Shown one piece after another: positions 63,834-64,000 of a DNA stretch of 64,000 bases. The translations under genes were made by a program, and so were the position numbers. The DNA comes from Intrasporangium flavum (GTDB taxonomy: Bacteria; Actinomycetota; Actinomycetes; Actinomycetales; Dermatophilaceae). The DNA lies in assembly GCF_001956915.1 (NCBI RefSeq), contig NZ_MLJO01000011.1, positions 62,001 to 126,000 of the forward strand, given 5' to 3'. The notes beneath the pieces were generated by a model. The model saw only the letters and a program-made list of their open reading frames with translations. It was not told where the DNA came from and searched no databases. Position 1 is the first letter of the stretch; each line of letters starts with the position of its first letter.

Positions 63834-64000
63834 TCAGCCGTACCCACCCGCGCCGGGCCAGCCGTGGGTGCCGATGTACCAGACGGCCGACGTCAGCACG
63901 GCGGACACCAGGAGCGTGAAGAGCAGGCCACCGGCCACGGGCAGGAACCAGCCGGGCGCGCGCCGCGAACGGACGGCGACGACCTTGACGACGATCGTGC
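63834..64000 (-). CDS. Membrane protein, C-terminal fragment
   Basis: The last 55 residues or so of a minus-strand gene that begins beyond the window. They contain a basic stretch (VVKVVAVRSRRAPGW), one transmembrane helix (FLPVAGGLLFTLLVSAVLTS) and a short tail ending GWPGAGGYG. The FLPVAGGLLF segment recalls the DUF6529 membrane proteins, but too little is present to be sure. Confidence 0.55.
   Translation of the reverse strand, partial: TIVVKVVAVRSRRAPGWFLPVAGGLLFTLLVSAVLTSAVWYIGTHGWPGAGGYG

Overview
The window is very GC-rich (strong G/C bias at third codon positions, frequent GTG starts, many ATGA/GTGA stop-start overlaps) and reads as chromosome of a free-living high-GC Gram-positive bacterium. 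Gene content and protein style suggest Actinomycetota, probably Micrococcales near Intrasporangiaceae/Dermatophilaceae; this taxonomic guess is inference. About 68 protein genes are supported. No rRNA, tRNA, CRISPR array, transposase or phage gene was found.

Region 1 (1-3946, +): end of a subtilisin-like protease, an ECF-like sigma factor, a small protein with a carboxypeptidase-regulatory-like fold, and a TPR-CHAT caspase-like protein, tightly packed. This is the most unusual locus here, a candidate protease-controlled transcription or conflict module that resembles the CHAT/sigma pairing of type III-E CRISPR but has no CRISPR.

Region 2 (3983-17040): an aldaric acid catabolic block. gudD, 2,5-dioxovalerate dehydrogenase and kdgD form a minus-strand operon. 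A LysR regulator lies between it and a divergent tctC-tctB-tctA transporter operon, which ends in a universal stress protein and a second glucarate-dehydratase-like enzyme. Two L-talarate/galactarate-dehydratase-like enzymes and a FadR-type GntR regulator form another operon, with a perfect FadR-type operator over its -35 box. Together these would import glucarate, galactarate or talarate and convert them to 2-oxoglutarate.

Region 3 (17077-38254): mixed. Flavin monooxygenase plus DUF2461; efeUOB iron uptake behind an IdeR/DtxR-like box; ROK regulator divergent from xylA; lipid kinase; DinB protein and an oxidoreductase; zwf; ABC-F ATPase; a two-component system divergent from an ABC exporter; a cluster of REP-like palindromes; a lipoprotein; serS.

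Region 4 (38329-54384): myo-inositol utilisation. A GntR (IolR-like) regulator, a universal stress protein and a sugar ABC transporter run leftward. A ten-gene operon (two iolG-like dehydrogenases, iolC, a Cgl0159-family aldolase candidate, iolB, iolD, an iolH-like gene, iolA, a further oxidoreductase, iolE) runs rightward. The intergenic region between them contains nested inverted repeats and a near-match to the corynebacterial IolR motif.

Region 5 (54434-64000): M1 metallopeptidase, bfd-bfr iron storage under a second iron box, a DUF2383 ferritin-like protein, a possible 19-residue small ORF, a patatin-like protein lacking its catalytic Asp, an LLM flavin enzyme, two RibD_C/DHFR-like reductases, a secreted alkaline-phosphatase-superfamily enzyme, a nitroreductase, a Tat-exported protein and the end of a membrane protein. 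Several convergent gene pairs are separated by strong hairpin terminators.
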